From Microbacterium maritypicum (lineage in GTDB: Bacteria; Actinomycetota; Actinomycetes; Actinomycetales; Microbacteriaceae), in NCBI RefSeq assembly GCF_008868125.1, contig NZ_WAAQ01000002.1, forward strand, positions 682,001 to 746,000: 64,000 nt of DNA. Reading direction: 5' to 3'. This document shows, piece by piece, positions 53,919 through 64,000 of the stretch; within the stretch, counting starts at the first letter, position 1; every line of letters begins with the position of its first letter. Position numbers and translations under genes: made by a program. The notes beneath the pieces are model-generated. The model was not told the DNA's origin. It saw only the letters and a program-made list of their open reading frames with translations, and made no database searches.

Positions 53919-55085
53919 GTGGATCTGTACGAGTACCAGGCACGAGACGTTTTCGAAAAGTACGGAGTGCCGGTCCTCGCCGGCATCGTCGCGGACACCC
54001 CTGAAGAGGTGAGGGCGGCTGCCGAGAAGATCGGCGGAGTGGTCGTCGTCAAGGCTCAGGTCAAGACCGGCGGCCGTGGAAAGGCGGGCGGCGTCAAGGT
54101 CGCCAAGACGCCCGACGAGGCGTATGAGGCAGCGAAGGCCATCCTCGGCCTCGACATCAAGGGTCATGTCGTCAAGCGCGTCATGGTCGCGCAGGGTGCG
54201 CGCATCGCCGAGGAGTTCTACTTCTCCGTGCTGCTCGACCGCGCCAACCGCTCCTACCTGAGCCTCTGCTCGGTCGAGGGCGGCATGGAGATCGAAGAGC
54301 TCGCCGTCGAGCGCCCTGAGGCGCTCGCGCGCGTCGAGGTCAACCCGCTCACCGGCATCGACAAGGCGAAGGCCACAGAAATCGCCCGCGCGGCGAACTT
54401 CCCGGAAGACCTCGTCGAGAAGGTCTCCGACGTCTTCGTGAAGCTCTTCGACGTCTACAAGGGCGAGGACGCGACGCTCGTCGAGGTCAACCCGCTGGTT
54501 CGCACCGAAGAGGGCGACATCATCGCGCTCGACGGCAAGGTCACGCTCGACGACAACGCCTCCGAGATCCGCCACCCCGAGCACGAGGCGCTCGAGGACA
54601 AGGACGCCGCAGACCCGCTCGAGGCCAAGGCCAAGGAGTCGGGCCTCAACTACGTGAAGCTCGACGGCGAGGTCGGCATCATCGGCAACGGCGCAGGACT
54701 GGTCATGTCCACGCTCGACGTGGTCGCCTACGCGGGCGAGAACCACAACGGTGTGAAGCCGGCCAACTTCCTCGACATCGGCGGCGGCGCTTCGGCTGAG
54801 GTCATGGCCGCCGGCCTCGACGTCATCCTCGGCGACCCGCAGGTCAAGAGCGTGTTCGTCAACGTCTTCGGCGGCATCACGGCGTGCGACGCCGTCGCCA
54901 ACGGCATCAAGGGTGCCCTCGAGACGCTGGGCGCCACGGCCTCCAAGCCGCTCGTCGTGCGCCTCGACGGCAACCGCGTCGACGAGGGTCGTGCGATCCT
55001 CGCCGAGTACGCGCACCCGCTCGTGACCCTGGCCGCCACCATGGACGAGGGCGCCGACAAGGCCGCCGAGCTCGCCAACGCCTGA
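53919..55085 (+). CDS. sucC: Succinyl-CoA synthetase beta subunit (ADP-forming)
   Basis: A 388-residue ATP-grasp subunit. Starts [20 protein letters not shown], has [20 protein letters not shown] (nucleotide site), [17 protein letters not shown] and the CoA-ligase segment [19 protein letters not shown]. Together with SucD it interconverts succinyl-CoA and succinate with nucleotide phosphorylation in the TCA cycle. GTG at 53919 with GAAGGA upstream; TAGGCT at 53848-53853 is a possible -10, giving a leader of about 60 bases. Followed by sucD after 18 bases. Confidence 0.96.
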   Translation: MDLYEYQARDVFEKYGVPVLAGIVADTPEEVRAAAEKIGGVVVVKAQVKTGGRGKAGGVKVAKTPDEAYEAAKAILGLDIKGHVVKRVMVAQGARIAEEFYFSVLLDRANRSYLSLCSVEGGMEIEELAVERPEALARVEVNPLTGIDKAKATEIARAANFPEDLVEKVSDVFVKLFDVYKGEDATLVEVNPLVRTEEGDIIALDGKVTLDDNASEIRHPEHEALEDKDAADPLEAKAKESGLNYVKLDGEVGIIGNGAGLVMSTLDVVAYAGENHNGVKPANFLDIGGGASAEVMAAGLDVILGDPQVKSVFVNVFGGITACDAVANGIKGALETLGATASKPLVVRLDGNRVDEGRAILAEYAHPLVTLAATMDEGADKAAELANA

Positions 55086-55091
55086 GACTGA

Positions 55092-56006
<915 letters not shown>

Positions 56007-56025
56007 TCTGAGCTACGCTTGATCT

Positions 56026-56059
56026 GAAGGCCCCGGACTCCACTCCGGGGCCTTCTTTC
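56026..56059 (+). terminator. Terminator after sucCD
   Basis: A 12-bp perfect stem (56026-56037 with 56044-56055) followed by a T-rich tail. Confidence 0.9.
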
Positions 56060-56112
56060 ATGCCCGTCCGTGCCCGTTCGGTCGGCTGCTCGACGGCGGG
56101 CAGCGCCCCGGC

Positions 56113-56691
56113 TCAGCTCCGCGGCGCCACGGCATTCAGGAGGCGATCGAGCGCCGCGTGCGCATCCGTTCGCGCGTCGTCGTCGTCCGGGCGGGCGACG
56201 AGCCAGAGGGCCAGTTCGTTCATCGCCCCGGACAGCGCCGCGGTGAGCGGGCCCAGGAGGGCGGGGGAGACGCCGGCCTCGCGCAGGCCGGTGCGCAGCT
56301 CCTGCTCCGGTCCCTCTCCGTCGAGTCGGCGCCACTCCTCCCACCCCAGAACGGCAGGACCGTCGATGAGCAGCACGCGCGACGCCGCTCCCCGGGTGAT
56401 GGCGTCGAGGAACGCGTGGCTGCCGTCGCGGAGCGCGGTGTCCGGGGTGCTGTCGGCGGTGGCTGTGACGATCGCATCGGCGACGATCCGCTGCTGCTCC
56501 GCGGCGACGGCGGCGAACAGCAGCGGCTTCGACGTGTAGTGGTGATAGACGGCTCCACGGGTCACCGCAGATGCGCGGGCGATCTCGTCGACGGACGCTG
56601 CCCCGTATCCCTGCGCGGCGAAGTGGGACGCGGCGGTCTCGAGAATGCGTCGTGCAGTCTCGGCGGCGTCGGCCGCGGATGCTCGGGCCAT
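56113..56691 (-). CDS. TetR/AcrR-family regulator
   Basis: A 192-residue repressor. The helix-turn-helix spans about 30-58 ([25 protein letters not shown]). The ligand domain contains [12 protein letters not shown], shared with a TetR subgroup that often controls VOC or drug-resistance genes. Divergent from a VOC-family gene with an imperfect palindrome immediately upstream of the regulator start, so it likely represses both. ATG at 56691. Confidence 0.88.
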   Translation of the reverse strand: MARASAADAAETARRILETAASHFAAQGYGAASVDEIARASAVTRGAVYHHYTSKPLLFAAVAAEQQRIVADAIVTATADSTPDTALRDGSHAFLDAITRGAASRVLLIDGPAVLGWEEWRRLDGEGPEQELRTGLREAGVSPALLGPLTAALSGAMNELALWLVARPDDDDARTDAHAALDRLLNAVAPRS

Positions 56692-56701
56692 GGTCTTCCT
56701 T

Positions 56702-56720
56702 TACATGCAGGTTGTATGTA
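56702..56720. promoter_or_regulatory. Operator-like imperfect palindrome between tetR and the VOC gene
   Basis: TACATGCA (56702-56709) and TGTATGTA (56713-56720) flank three bases with one mismatch. It lies 10 bases before the TetR ATG in the 76-base divergent region. A weaker TACA...TGTA pair is at 56737-56751. Confidence 0.5.
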
Positions 56721-56767
56721 TCCTAGTCCCGCCAGATACAAACACAGTGTACGTAAGAGGGGCAGTC

Positions 56768-57169
56768 ATGCAGATCACGAGCTTCTATCCGGTGCTGATG
56801 GTGGACGATGTCGCCACCGCCGCGCGCTTCTATCGCGAGGAGCTCGGCTTCGAGGTGGTGTTCGAGGCCGACTGGTACGTGAGCCTGCGCATCGACGGTG
56901 GTGAGCTTGCGATCCTCGACCGGGCGCACGAGACGATTCCGGAGGGCTTCCGCGAGCCCGTGCGCGGTCTGCTGCTGAACGTCGAGGTGCCGGATGCGGC
57001 TTCCGAGCATGCGCGACTGGTGGGGGAGCAGGGTCTTCCTGAGCGACTGCCCCTTCGAGACGAGGACTTCGGGCAGCGGCACTTCATCGTCGAGGCGCCC
57101 GGCGGCGTGTTGATCGACGTGATCGAGCCGATCGAGCCGTCGCCGGAGTTCGCGGCCGCCTACGCCTGA
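56768..57169 (+). CDS. VOC-family (glyoxalase/bleomycin-resistance-like) protein
   Basis: A 133-residue protein with two babbab repeats: [20 protein letters not shown] and the later [18 protein letters not shown]. Glu near the C-terminus and His near the second repeat could be metal ligands. These proteins may be dioxygenases, lyases or drug-binding proteins. Divergent TetR regulator. ATG at 56768, with GAGGGGCAGTC upstream. Confidence 0.85.
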   Translation: MQITSFYPVLMVDDVATAARFYREELGFEVVFEADWYVSLRIDGGELAILDRAHETIPEGFREPVRGLLLNVEVPDAASEHARLVGEQGLPERLPLRDEDFGQRHFIVEAPGGVLIDVIEPIEPSPEFAAAYA

Positions 57170-57195
57170 GCCTCGAGAGGTGGCCGTCTTCGTCA

Positions 57196-57225
57196 GATGC
57201 ATGACTTCTCGACGGATGCATGACT
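57196..57225. repeat. Repeated 11-mer GATGCATGACT, two copies
   Basis: The same 11 bases occur at 57196-57206 and 57215-57225 (19-base period); another ATGCAT is at 57262. They lie between two convergent genes, so no obvious promoter role is supported. Confidence 0.5.
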
Positions 57226-57291
57226 GCTCGGGGCGTGTGCTCCTGCATCCGGCGGATGCTCATGCATGTGACGGCCGCGGCGGATGGGGGG

Positions 57292-57335
57292 CACGAGAGA
57301 GGGGCGGGTGCCGCAGCACCCGCCCCTCCCTCGTG
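57292..57335 (-). terminator. Terminator after the NCS2 permease
   Basis: A 12-bp core stem (57299-57310 with 57317-57328) extended by outer pairing CACGAG/CTCGTG, on the downstream side of the minus-strand permease gene. Confidence 0.75.
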
Positions 57336-57349
57336 ATCTCGGATCGGTG

Positions 57350-58825
57350 TCAGATCCCGACGCCGAAGAGGGCCTCGATCGGACCTCGGGCGAAGAAGAT
57401 CAGGAAGCCGGCGCCCACGACCCACAGCAGCGGGCTGATGGTCTTGGCCTTGCCGGAGAACGCGTGGATGAGCACCCAGCTGACGAAGCCCGCACCGATG
57501 CCGTTCGCGATCGAGTAGGTCAGAGGCATGACCGAGACGGTGAGGAACACCGGCAGCAGCACGCGGAAGTCGCTGAAGTCGATGTAGCGGATCTGCGCCA
57601 TCATCATCGCACCGACGATGATCAGCGCTGCGGCGGCGATCTCGGTGGGGACGATCGAGGTCAACGGGGTCAGGAACATCGCGATCAGGAACACCACGCC
57701 GGTGACGACGTTCGCGAGACCCGTGCGGGCGCCCTCGCCGATGCCGGCACCCGACTCGATGAAGACCGTGCTCGAGGACGAGGAGGTCGCACCACCGGCG
57801 ATCGCACCGACGCCCTCGACCACCAGCGCCGACTTGATGCGCGGGAAGTCCCCGTTGTCGTCGGCGAGGTTCGCCTCCTTCGCGAGGCCCGTCATGGTGC
57901 CCATCGCGTCGAAGAAGTTCGTGAACAGCAGTGTGAAGACGATCATCACGATCGCGACGAGGCTGACCTTGCTGAGGTCGAAGCTGAAGTCGACGGCGCC
58001 GATCAGGCTGAGGTCGGGAACGCCGACGGGAGAGCCGCTGAGCGCAGGTACCGTGAGGCCCCAGCCGCCGGGGTTCACCACGTTGCCCTCGTCGTCGAAG
58101 CCGCGGGCGCCGATGTGCCAGATCGCCTCGACGATGACCGCGAGCACGGTGCCGCCGATGAGGCCGATCAGCATGCCGCCCTTGATCTTGAGAGCGACGA
58201 GGATGCCGGTGAGCAGCAGCGTGATCACGAACAGCAGGGTCGGCACGGTCGCGACCGAGCCGTTCACACCGAGGCCGACCGGGGGAGACGAGGCGCCGGT
58301 CGCGGTGACGAAGCCCGAGTTGACGAAGCCGATGAAGGCGATGAACAGGCCGATGCCGACCGTGATGGCGATCTTCAGCTGGAAGGGGACGGCGTCGAAG
58401 ATCGCCTTGCGCAGCCCGGTGGCGGCGAGCAGCACGATGACGACACCGTTGATCATGACGAGTGCCATGGCCTCGGGCCAGGTCACCTGACCGACGACCG
58501 AGAACGCGACGAAGGCGTTGATGCCGAGTCCTGCGGCGAAGCCGAACGGCAGGCGCGTGACGAGCCCGAACAGGATCGTCATCACGCCGGCGGTCAGGGC
58601 GGTGGCGGCGCCCACGGCGTTGAAGCTGAGCATGTCTCCGGCGACGTCGGGCTTGCCGGAGAGGATGATCGGGTTGAGGATCACGATGTAGGCCATCGTG
58701 ACGAACGTCACCAGACCCCCTCGGATCTCGGTGCCGATCGTGGATCCGCGCTTGCTGATCTCGAAGAAGCGGTCCAGGGAGTTCTTGGGCTCGGTGGATG
58801 CCGGGGCGGGCGGGGCAGTTGTCAT
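57350..58825 (-). CDS. NCS2-family purine permease (AdeP/GhxP-like)
   Basis: A 491-residue transporter with about 12-14 helices. The N-terminal GTEIRGGLVTFVTMAYIVIL, TRLPFGFAAGLGINAFVAF and FTNFFDAMGTMTGLAKEA are NCS2 AzgA/GhxP hallmarks, and GATSSSSSTVFIESGAGIGE is its signature loop. It should import adenine, guanine or hypoxanthine with protons. It is next to the PerM-purN-purH genes and not far from guaA, fitting purine salvage. ATG at 58825; divergent from the PerM-like gene. Confidence 0.9.
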   Translation of the reverse strand: MTTAPPAPASTEPKNSLDRFFEISKRGSTIGTEIRGGLVTFVTMAYIVILNPIILSGKPDVAGDMLSFNAVGAATALTAGVMTILFGLVTRLPFGFAAGLGINAFVAFSVVGQVTWPEAMALVMINGVVIVLLAATGLRKAIFDAVPFQLKIAITVGIGLFIAFIGFVNSGFVTATGASSPPVGLGVNGSVATVPTLLFVITLLLTGILVALKIKGGMLIGLIGGTVLAVIVEAIWHIGARGFDDEGNVVNPGGWGLTVPALSGSPVGVPDLSLIGAVDFSFDLSKVSLVAIVMIVFTLLFTNFFDAMGTMTGLAKEANLADDNGDFPRIKSALVVEGVGAIAGGATSSSSSTVFIESGAGIGEGARTGLANVVTGVVFLIAMFLTPLTSIVPTEIAAAALIIVGAMMMAQIRYIDFSDFRVLLPVFLTVSVMPLTYSIANGIGAGFVSWVLIHAFSGKAKTISPLLWVVGAGFLIFFARGPIEALFGVGI

Positions 58826-58900
58826 CGGGAAACCTCCGGAGAAACGCTATCGTGTCGCCGACCTCACGCGCGCCCCCGGGGCTTCGTCGGCAACTCGTCG

Positions 58901-58906
58901 TAGTCT
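58901..58906 (+). promoter_or_regulatory. -10 hexamer (TAGTCT) of the PerM-like gene
   Basis: TAGTCT ends nine bases before the ATG at 58916, leaving almost no leader. Confidence 0.4.
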
Positions 58907-58915
58907 CGAAACGCT

Positions 58916-60307
58916 ATGCAACGCCTCCTCGTCGCGCTCCTCGCCGCCTTCGACGCCGCCATCGCCGCGGCGGTCGGTCTCGTCGTGCTGCTCGCGCCGC
59001 TGACGCTGCTGTGGACGCTCGCCTTCGGCATCACAGCCGACTGGGGCGCGCTCTGGCCGCTCACCGGGACGCTCTGGGAGTTCGGCCATGGGGTGCCTCT
59101 GGCGGTCACCATCCCGGACGAGCTCCTCGTCGCTCTCGCGATCCCGTCGGAGGCGGCCTCGTTCGCGGTGTCGATCACCCCGCTGGCGTTCCTGCTCTTC
59201 ACGCTGCTCTTCGCCGCGCGCTCGGGGTCAAGGGCCGCATCGGCAGGGACCTGGCTGCTCGGATCGTTGTCGGGCACGGTGGTGTTCGCCGCGATCTCCA
59301 CGGGCGTCGCGCTGACGGCGCGGCTGGAGGCCGTGCAGACCCCGCTCCTCCTCGCGATCGTCCTCCCTGCCGCCGTCTACCTCGTCGGTACGCTCTGCGG
59401 TGCCGTCCGCGTCGCATGGGAGGAGGGCGACGGCGGCATCCTCGACCGTCTCCACGACCGCATCGACACCCGCGAGGACTGGGCGCCCGTGCCCGTCGCG
59501 ATCCTGCGCGGCACGGCCTTCGCGCTCGTCGGCGTCGTCGGCGCGGCAGCCCTGGCACTCGCCGTGATGACGCTGTTCCGCGGCGGCGAGGTCGTCGCCC
59601 TGTTCCAGTCCGCCCGCGTCGATGCGCTCGGTGCGACCGTGATGACCCTTGCGCAGCTCGTCTACCTTCCGACCCTCATCGTGTGGGCCGCATCCTGGCT
59701 CGCCGGTCCCGGCTTCGCCGTCGGAGCGGGAACCGCGGTGTCGCCCGCGGGCACGCAGCTGGGCGTCGTGCCCGGCATCCCCGTGTTCGGGCTGCTGCCC
59801 GAGAACAGCTCGATGTGGATGCTGATCGTCGTGCTCGTCCCGATCGCCGCCGGGGCGTTCGCAGGCTGGGCCGTTCGTTCCCGTCTCGTCTGGGAGGGCA
59901 CGCCGCTGGGCATGATGCAGCGCGCCGCGATCGCGGTGGGGATCGCCGGCGTGAGCGCGGGAGTCTTCGGTCTCGCGGCCGTGCTGGCGAGCGGTTCGAT
60001 GGGTCCGGGTCGACTGGCGGAGGTCGGCCCCTCGGCACCGGCGTTCATGCTCGCGCTGGGTCTGGAGGTCCTCGTGGGAGCGGCGATCCTGCTGCTCTCC
60101 CCGCGCCATCGCGATGAGTTGGCCGAGGAGCGCACCGACCGCTGGATCGCCGAGATGACGGAGCTCGACCCGAGCCTCACGTCGGCCGGTGCACCCGCGG
60201 CCGGCGCGGTGCCGGGGATCCCCTTCTCCGACACGCAGACCTTCGACGACACGGCACCCCTGGACGATCTCCGCGGCTTCACACCGCCTCGAGTCGACCG
60301 CGACTGA
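58916..60307 (+). CDS. DUF6350 polytopic membrane protein, PerM-like
   Basis: A 463-residue membrane protein with roughly ten helices and a C-terminal hydrophilic tail of about 60 residues (DELAEERTDRWIAEMTELDP). Position directly before purN-purH matches the mycobacterial PerM gene, a cell-division stability factor, and the architecture agrees with DUF6350. Homology is inferred from synteny and topology; sequence identity to PerM is not testable here. It has its own -10 element and 63 bases to purN. Confidence 0.8.
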   Translation: MQRLLVALLAAFDAAIAAAVGLVVLLAPLTLLWTLAFGITADWGALWPLTGTLWEFGHGVPLAVTIPDELLVALAIPSEAASFAVSITPLAFLLFTLLFAARSGSRAASAGTWLLGSLSGTVVFAAISTGVALTARLEAVQTPLLLAIVLPAAVYLVGTLCGAVRVAWEEGDGGILDRLHDRIDTREDWAPVPVAILRGTAFALVGVVGAAALALAVMTLFRGGEVVALFQSARVDALGATVMTLAQLVYLPTLIVWAASWLAGPGFAVGAGTAVSPAGTQLGVVPGIPVFGLLPENSSMWMLIVVLVPIAAGAFAGWAVRSRLVWEGTPLGMMQRAAIAVGIAGVSAGVFGLAAVLASGSMGPGRLAEVGPSAPAFMLALGLEVLVGAAILLLSPRHRDELAEERTDRWIAEMTELDPSLTSAGAPAAGAVPGIPFSDTQTFDDTAPLDDLRGFTPPRVDRD

Positions 60308-60358
60308 CACCCGCCGCGTATGTGCGGACGTCGGGCGGAACAGGTCGTCCCACCCCGG

Positions 60359-60364
60359 TAGACT
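60359..60364 (+). promoter_or_regulatory. -10 hexamer (TAGACT), leaderless promoter of purN
   Basis: TAGACT ends six bases before the GTG at 60371. No ribosome-binding sequence is visible. Confidence 0.5.
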
Positions 60365-60370
60365 GGGCGC

Positions 60371-60958
60371 GTGCTCACGGTCGCCGTTCTCATCTCGGGC
60401 ACCGGCTCGAATCTTCGCGCCCTCCTCGAGGCCGCTCGTCATCCCGATTTCCCCGCCAGGGTGATCGTCGTCGGAGCCGACCGCGAAGCCGACGGGCTCG
60501 CTCACGCCGAGGAGTTCGGCATCCCCAGTTTCACGGTGCCGTGGCACGAGCACGACAGCCGCGAGGCGTGGGGCGAAGAGCTCGCGCGCCAGCTCGCCGT
60601 CTGGAACCCGGACCTCGTGGTCCTCAGCGGACTCATGCGTCTGCTGCCGCCGTCACTCGTCGCGCAGTACTCGCCGCGCCTCATCAACACCCATCCCGCA
60701 TTCCTGCCCGAGTTCCCCGGTGCGCACGGCGTCCGCGATGCGCTCGCCTCCGGTGCGGCCGAGACCGGCGCCAGCGTCATCGTCGTCGACGACGGTGTCG
60801 ACACCGGCCCGATCCTGGCCCAGGAACGAGTCCCGATCCTCGACGGCGACACCGAGCACAGCCTGCACGAGCGGATCAAGCCCGTCGAGCGCCGTCTGCT
60901 CATCGACGTCGTCCGCGCGATCGCCGACGGTGATCTCGCCCTCAGCCCTTCTTCCTGA
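60371..60958 (+). CDS. purN: Phosphoribosylglycinamide formyltransferase
   Basis: A 195-residue GAR transformylase. N-terminal [16 protein letters not shown], then [21 protein letters not shown], which carries the catalytic His of the HPS-like loop, and [14 protein letters not shown] with catalytic Asp. It transfers a formyl group from 10-formyl-THF to GAR in purine synthesis. It precedes purH by 36 bases, the usual actinobacterial order. GTG start supported by the -10 element. Confidence 0.95.
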   Translation: MLTVAVLISGTGSNLRALLEAARHPDFPARVIVVGADREADGLAHAEEFGIPSFTVPWHEHDSREAWGEELARQLAVWNPDLVVLSGLMRLLPPSLVAQYSPRLINTHPAFLPEFPGAHGVRDALASGAAETGASVIVVDDGVDTGPILAQERVPILDGDTEHSLHERIKPVERRLLIDVVRAIADGDLALSPSS

Positions 60959-60994
60959 CCCCTCCACCCGACGCCCCCGCACGAAGGAGCCATC

Positions 60995-62602
<1,608 letters not shown>

Positions 62603-62622
62603 GCGCTCGCCGCTCGCACGTT

Positions 62623-62698
62623 CGAGACCCACTCGCCACGCCGAGAACATACGCGCCTTTGTGGTCGCGATGGTTCCCGACGAGGCGGGTGGGTCTCG
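62623..62698. repeat. Long imperfect inverted repeat between purH and the Ada-AlkA gene
   Basis: Fifteen-base arms (62623-62637 and 62684-62698; 14 pairs plus a G-T) flank 46 bases. The intergenic region is 166 bases and holds no gene. It might act as a terminator for purH or a repeat element. Confidence 0.5.
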
Positions 62699-62756
62699 TC
62701 GTCTCTCTGTCGACGGTCATGTCCGATTTCCGCCAGTCGACGTCGGCGGAGGGTGG

Positions 62757-62762
62757 CAGAGT
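62757..62762 (+). promoter_or_regulatory. Possible -10 hexamer (CAGAGT) of the Ada-AlkA gene
   Basis: The hexamer ends six bases before the ATG at 62769, matching the spacing of the other leaderless promoters. Confidence 0.3.
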
Positions 62763-62768
62763 GGGGGC

Positions 62769-64000
62769 ATGACCTTCCCCGCGAACGGCTTCGACGAGCG
62801 CTACCGTGCGATCAGCGCACGCGACACCCGCTTCGACGGGCAGTTCGTGACGGCCGTGCGCTCGACCGGGATCTATTGCCGCCCGAGCTGCCCTGCACGC
62901 ACGCCGAAACCGCAGAACGTGACGTTCTATCCCACGAGCGCCGCCGCGCACGAGGCCGGGTATCGGGCATGCAAGCGGTGTCTGCCTGAAGCCGCGCCCG
63001 GTTCTCCGGCGTGGGACATCCGCGGCGACACCGCCGCGCGTGCGATGCGCCTGATCTCCGACGGCGTCGTCGAGCGCGAGGGCGTCCCGGGGTTGGCCGC
63101 GCGCCTGGGATACTCCAGCAGGCACCTCACGCGCCTGCTCAGCACCGAGCTCGGCGCCGGCCCTCTCGCGTTGGCGAGGGCGCATCGAGCGCACACCGCG
63201 CGGATGCTTCTCGTGGGTACCGACATGCCCATCTCCGACGTCGCCTTCTCCGCCGGTTTCGCCAGCATCCGCCAGTGCAACGACACGATCCGCGAGGTCT
63301 TCGCACTCACACCGGGTGAGCTCAGGGCACGTCGCCGGTCGCACGCGTCGGCGGCACCCGGCGCGATCGACCTCGTGCTGCCGTACCGAGGACCGCTCGA
63401 CGCGAGCGGCATCTTCGCCTGGATGGTGGCGCGCGCCGTCCCCGGGATCGAGGAGGCCACGGCGACGTCGTTCTCCCGGTACCTGCGCATGTCGGGCGGT
63501 CCCGCCTGGTTCGAGGTGCGCCAGGACGAGACGGCGCGCCTGCACCTGCGTGCGCGCGTCGCGCGGCTGGGCGACCTGGCCCCGCTGGTGTCGACGGTGC
63601 GGCGCATCTTCGACCTCGATGCCGACCCCCTCGCGGTCGACGCCGCGCTCTCGGCGCACGTCGAACTGGCCCCTCTCGTAGCGCGCACTCCTGGCATCCG
63701 GGTTCCCGGATCCGCCGATCCGCACGAGATGCTCGTCCGTGCCATGGTCGGGCAGCAGATCACCGTGGTCGCCGCCCGCACGGCGCTCATCGCCCTCGCC
63801 GAGGCTCTCGGGGAGCGCACCGACAGCGGCCTGCTGTTCCCGACCATGACGGCGATCGCCGAGCGCGGTGCCGAGGTGCTGCGTGGACCGGCCGCCCGTA
63901 TCCGCGCCATCACGGGCGCCGCAGCCGCTCTCGCCGACGGGTCCCTGCGGCTGACGGTCGGCGACGACGGCACCGAGCAGCGTGCCGCGCTGCTCGCGAT
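62769..64000 (+). CDS. Ada-AlkA fusion DNA repair protein (3' end outside window)
   Basis: A frame of 410 residues runs off the right edge. Residues 1-75 are an Ada metal domain with Cys37, Cys41, Cys68 and Cys71 ([18 protein letters not shown]), the methyl-phosphotriester acceptor set. Residues about 88-185 are an AraC-type helix-turn-helix ([20 protein letters not shown]). From about 195 an AlkA-type glycosylase starts: [21 protein letters not shown], then [22 protein letters not shown] leading to the helix-hairpin-helix, which lies at or beyond the edge. It should act as both alkylation-damage sensor-activator and 3-methyladenine glycosylase. Confidence 0.92.
   Translation, partial: MTFPANGFDERYRAISARDTRFDGQFVTAVRSTGIYCRPSCPARTPKPQNVTFYPTSAAAHEAGYRACKRCLPEAAPGSPAWDIRGDTAARAMRLISDGVVEREGVPGLAARLGYSSRHLTRLLSTELGAGPLALARAHRAHTARMLLVGTDMPISDVAFSAGFASIRQCNDTIREVFALTPGELRARRRSHASAAPGAIDLVLPYRGPLDASGIFAWMVARAVPGIEEATATSFSRYLRMSGGPAWFEVRQDETARLHLRARVARLGDLAPLVSTVRRIFDLDADPLAVDAALSAHVELAPLVARTPGIRVPGSADPHEMLVRAMVGQQITVVAARTALIALAEALGERTDSGLLFPTMTAIAERGAEVLRGPAARIRAITGAAAALADGSLRLTVGDDGTEQRAALLA

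Noticed and set aside
57180..57290. Riboswitch or small RNA in the gap between the VOC and NCS2 genes
   Set aside because: The region is downstream of both convergent genes, and beyond short repeats and a terminator stem I see no riboswitch-like conserved core.

Overview
This is about 64 kb of chromosome from a high-GC Gram-positive actinobacterium. GC-rich third codon positions, frequent GTG starts, a standalone groES, the guaB/guaB3/guaA set, a PerM-like gene next to purN-purH, DUF2277, DUF3817 and DUF2510 proteins and LAxTG surface anchoring all fit Microbacteriaceae, most likely Microbacterium. That assignment is an inference from gene content and protein style. I saw no tRNA or rRNA gene, CRISPR array, insertion sequence, integrase or phage gene. 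Genes are dense and no gene-free stretch exceeds about 250 bases.

Layout. 1-7 kb: end of groES, a RarD-type permease, and a branched-chain amino acid ABC importer whose binding protein (+) converges on livHMGF (-). 7-9.7 kb: guaB and two small genes. 9.86-16.4 kb: seven same-strand genes that all overlap by 1 or 4 bases. They encode a response-regulator/PIG-L deacetylase fusion, an ATP-grasp enzyme, a PHP phosphoesterase, a membrane GT2 glycosyltransferase, a 47-residue membrane peptide, a lone receiver and a PAS histidine kinase. This is the most unusual locus in the window and looks like a two-component system wired directly to a surface-glycan or small-molecule enzyme. 16.5-22 kb: OsmC, ABC-F, an FAD oxidase, guaB3 and SURF1. 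22-30.4 kb: a giant secreted nuclease/5'-nucleotidase, then DUF3817-guaA and a TagE-like glycosyltransferase. 30.5-37.3 kb: a YciI/ECF sigma pair, small stress-type membrane proteins, GDPD and an ABC exporter. 37.5-40.7 kb: a cell-wall-anchored protein with four lamin-tail repeats. 40.7-46.7 kb: PcrA helicase, SseB, and a LigD-type polymerase converging on an ATP-dependent DNA ligase. 46.7-57.2 kb: oxidoreductase, GNAT, AraC/MFS pair, TetR/acyl-CoA dehydrogenase pair, sucCD and a TetR/VOC pair. 57.3-64 kb: an NCS2 purine permease, PerM-like protein, purN, purH and a truncated Ada-AlkA repair protein.

Themes. Purine metabolism recurs: guaB, guaB3, guaA, NCS2 permease, purN, purH and an exported nuclease/nucleotidase that could supply nucleosides. 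DNA repair is the second theme (pcrA, polymerase, ligase, Ada-AlkA). A third signal is in the promoters: many genes have a TAnnnT-type -10 hexamer ending 6-7 bases before the start codon, which predicts widespread leaderless transcription. A candidate ECF42 autoregulatory promoter and two TetR operators can also be read from the sequence.
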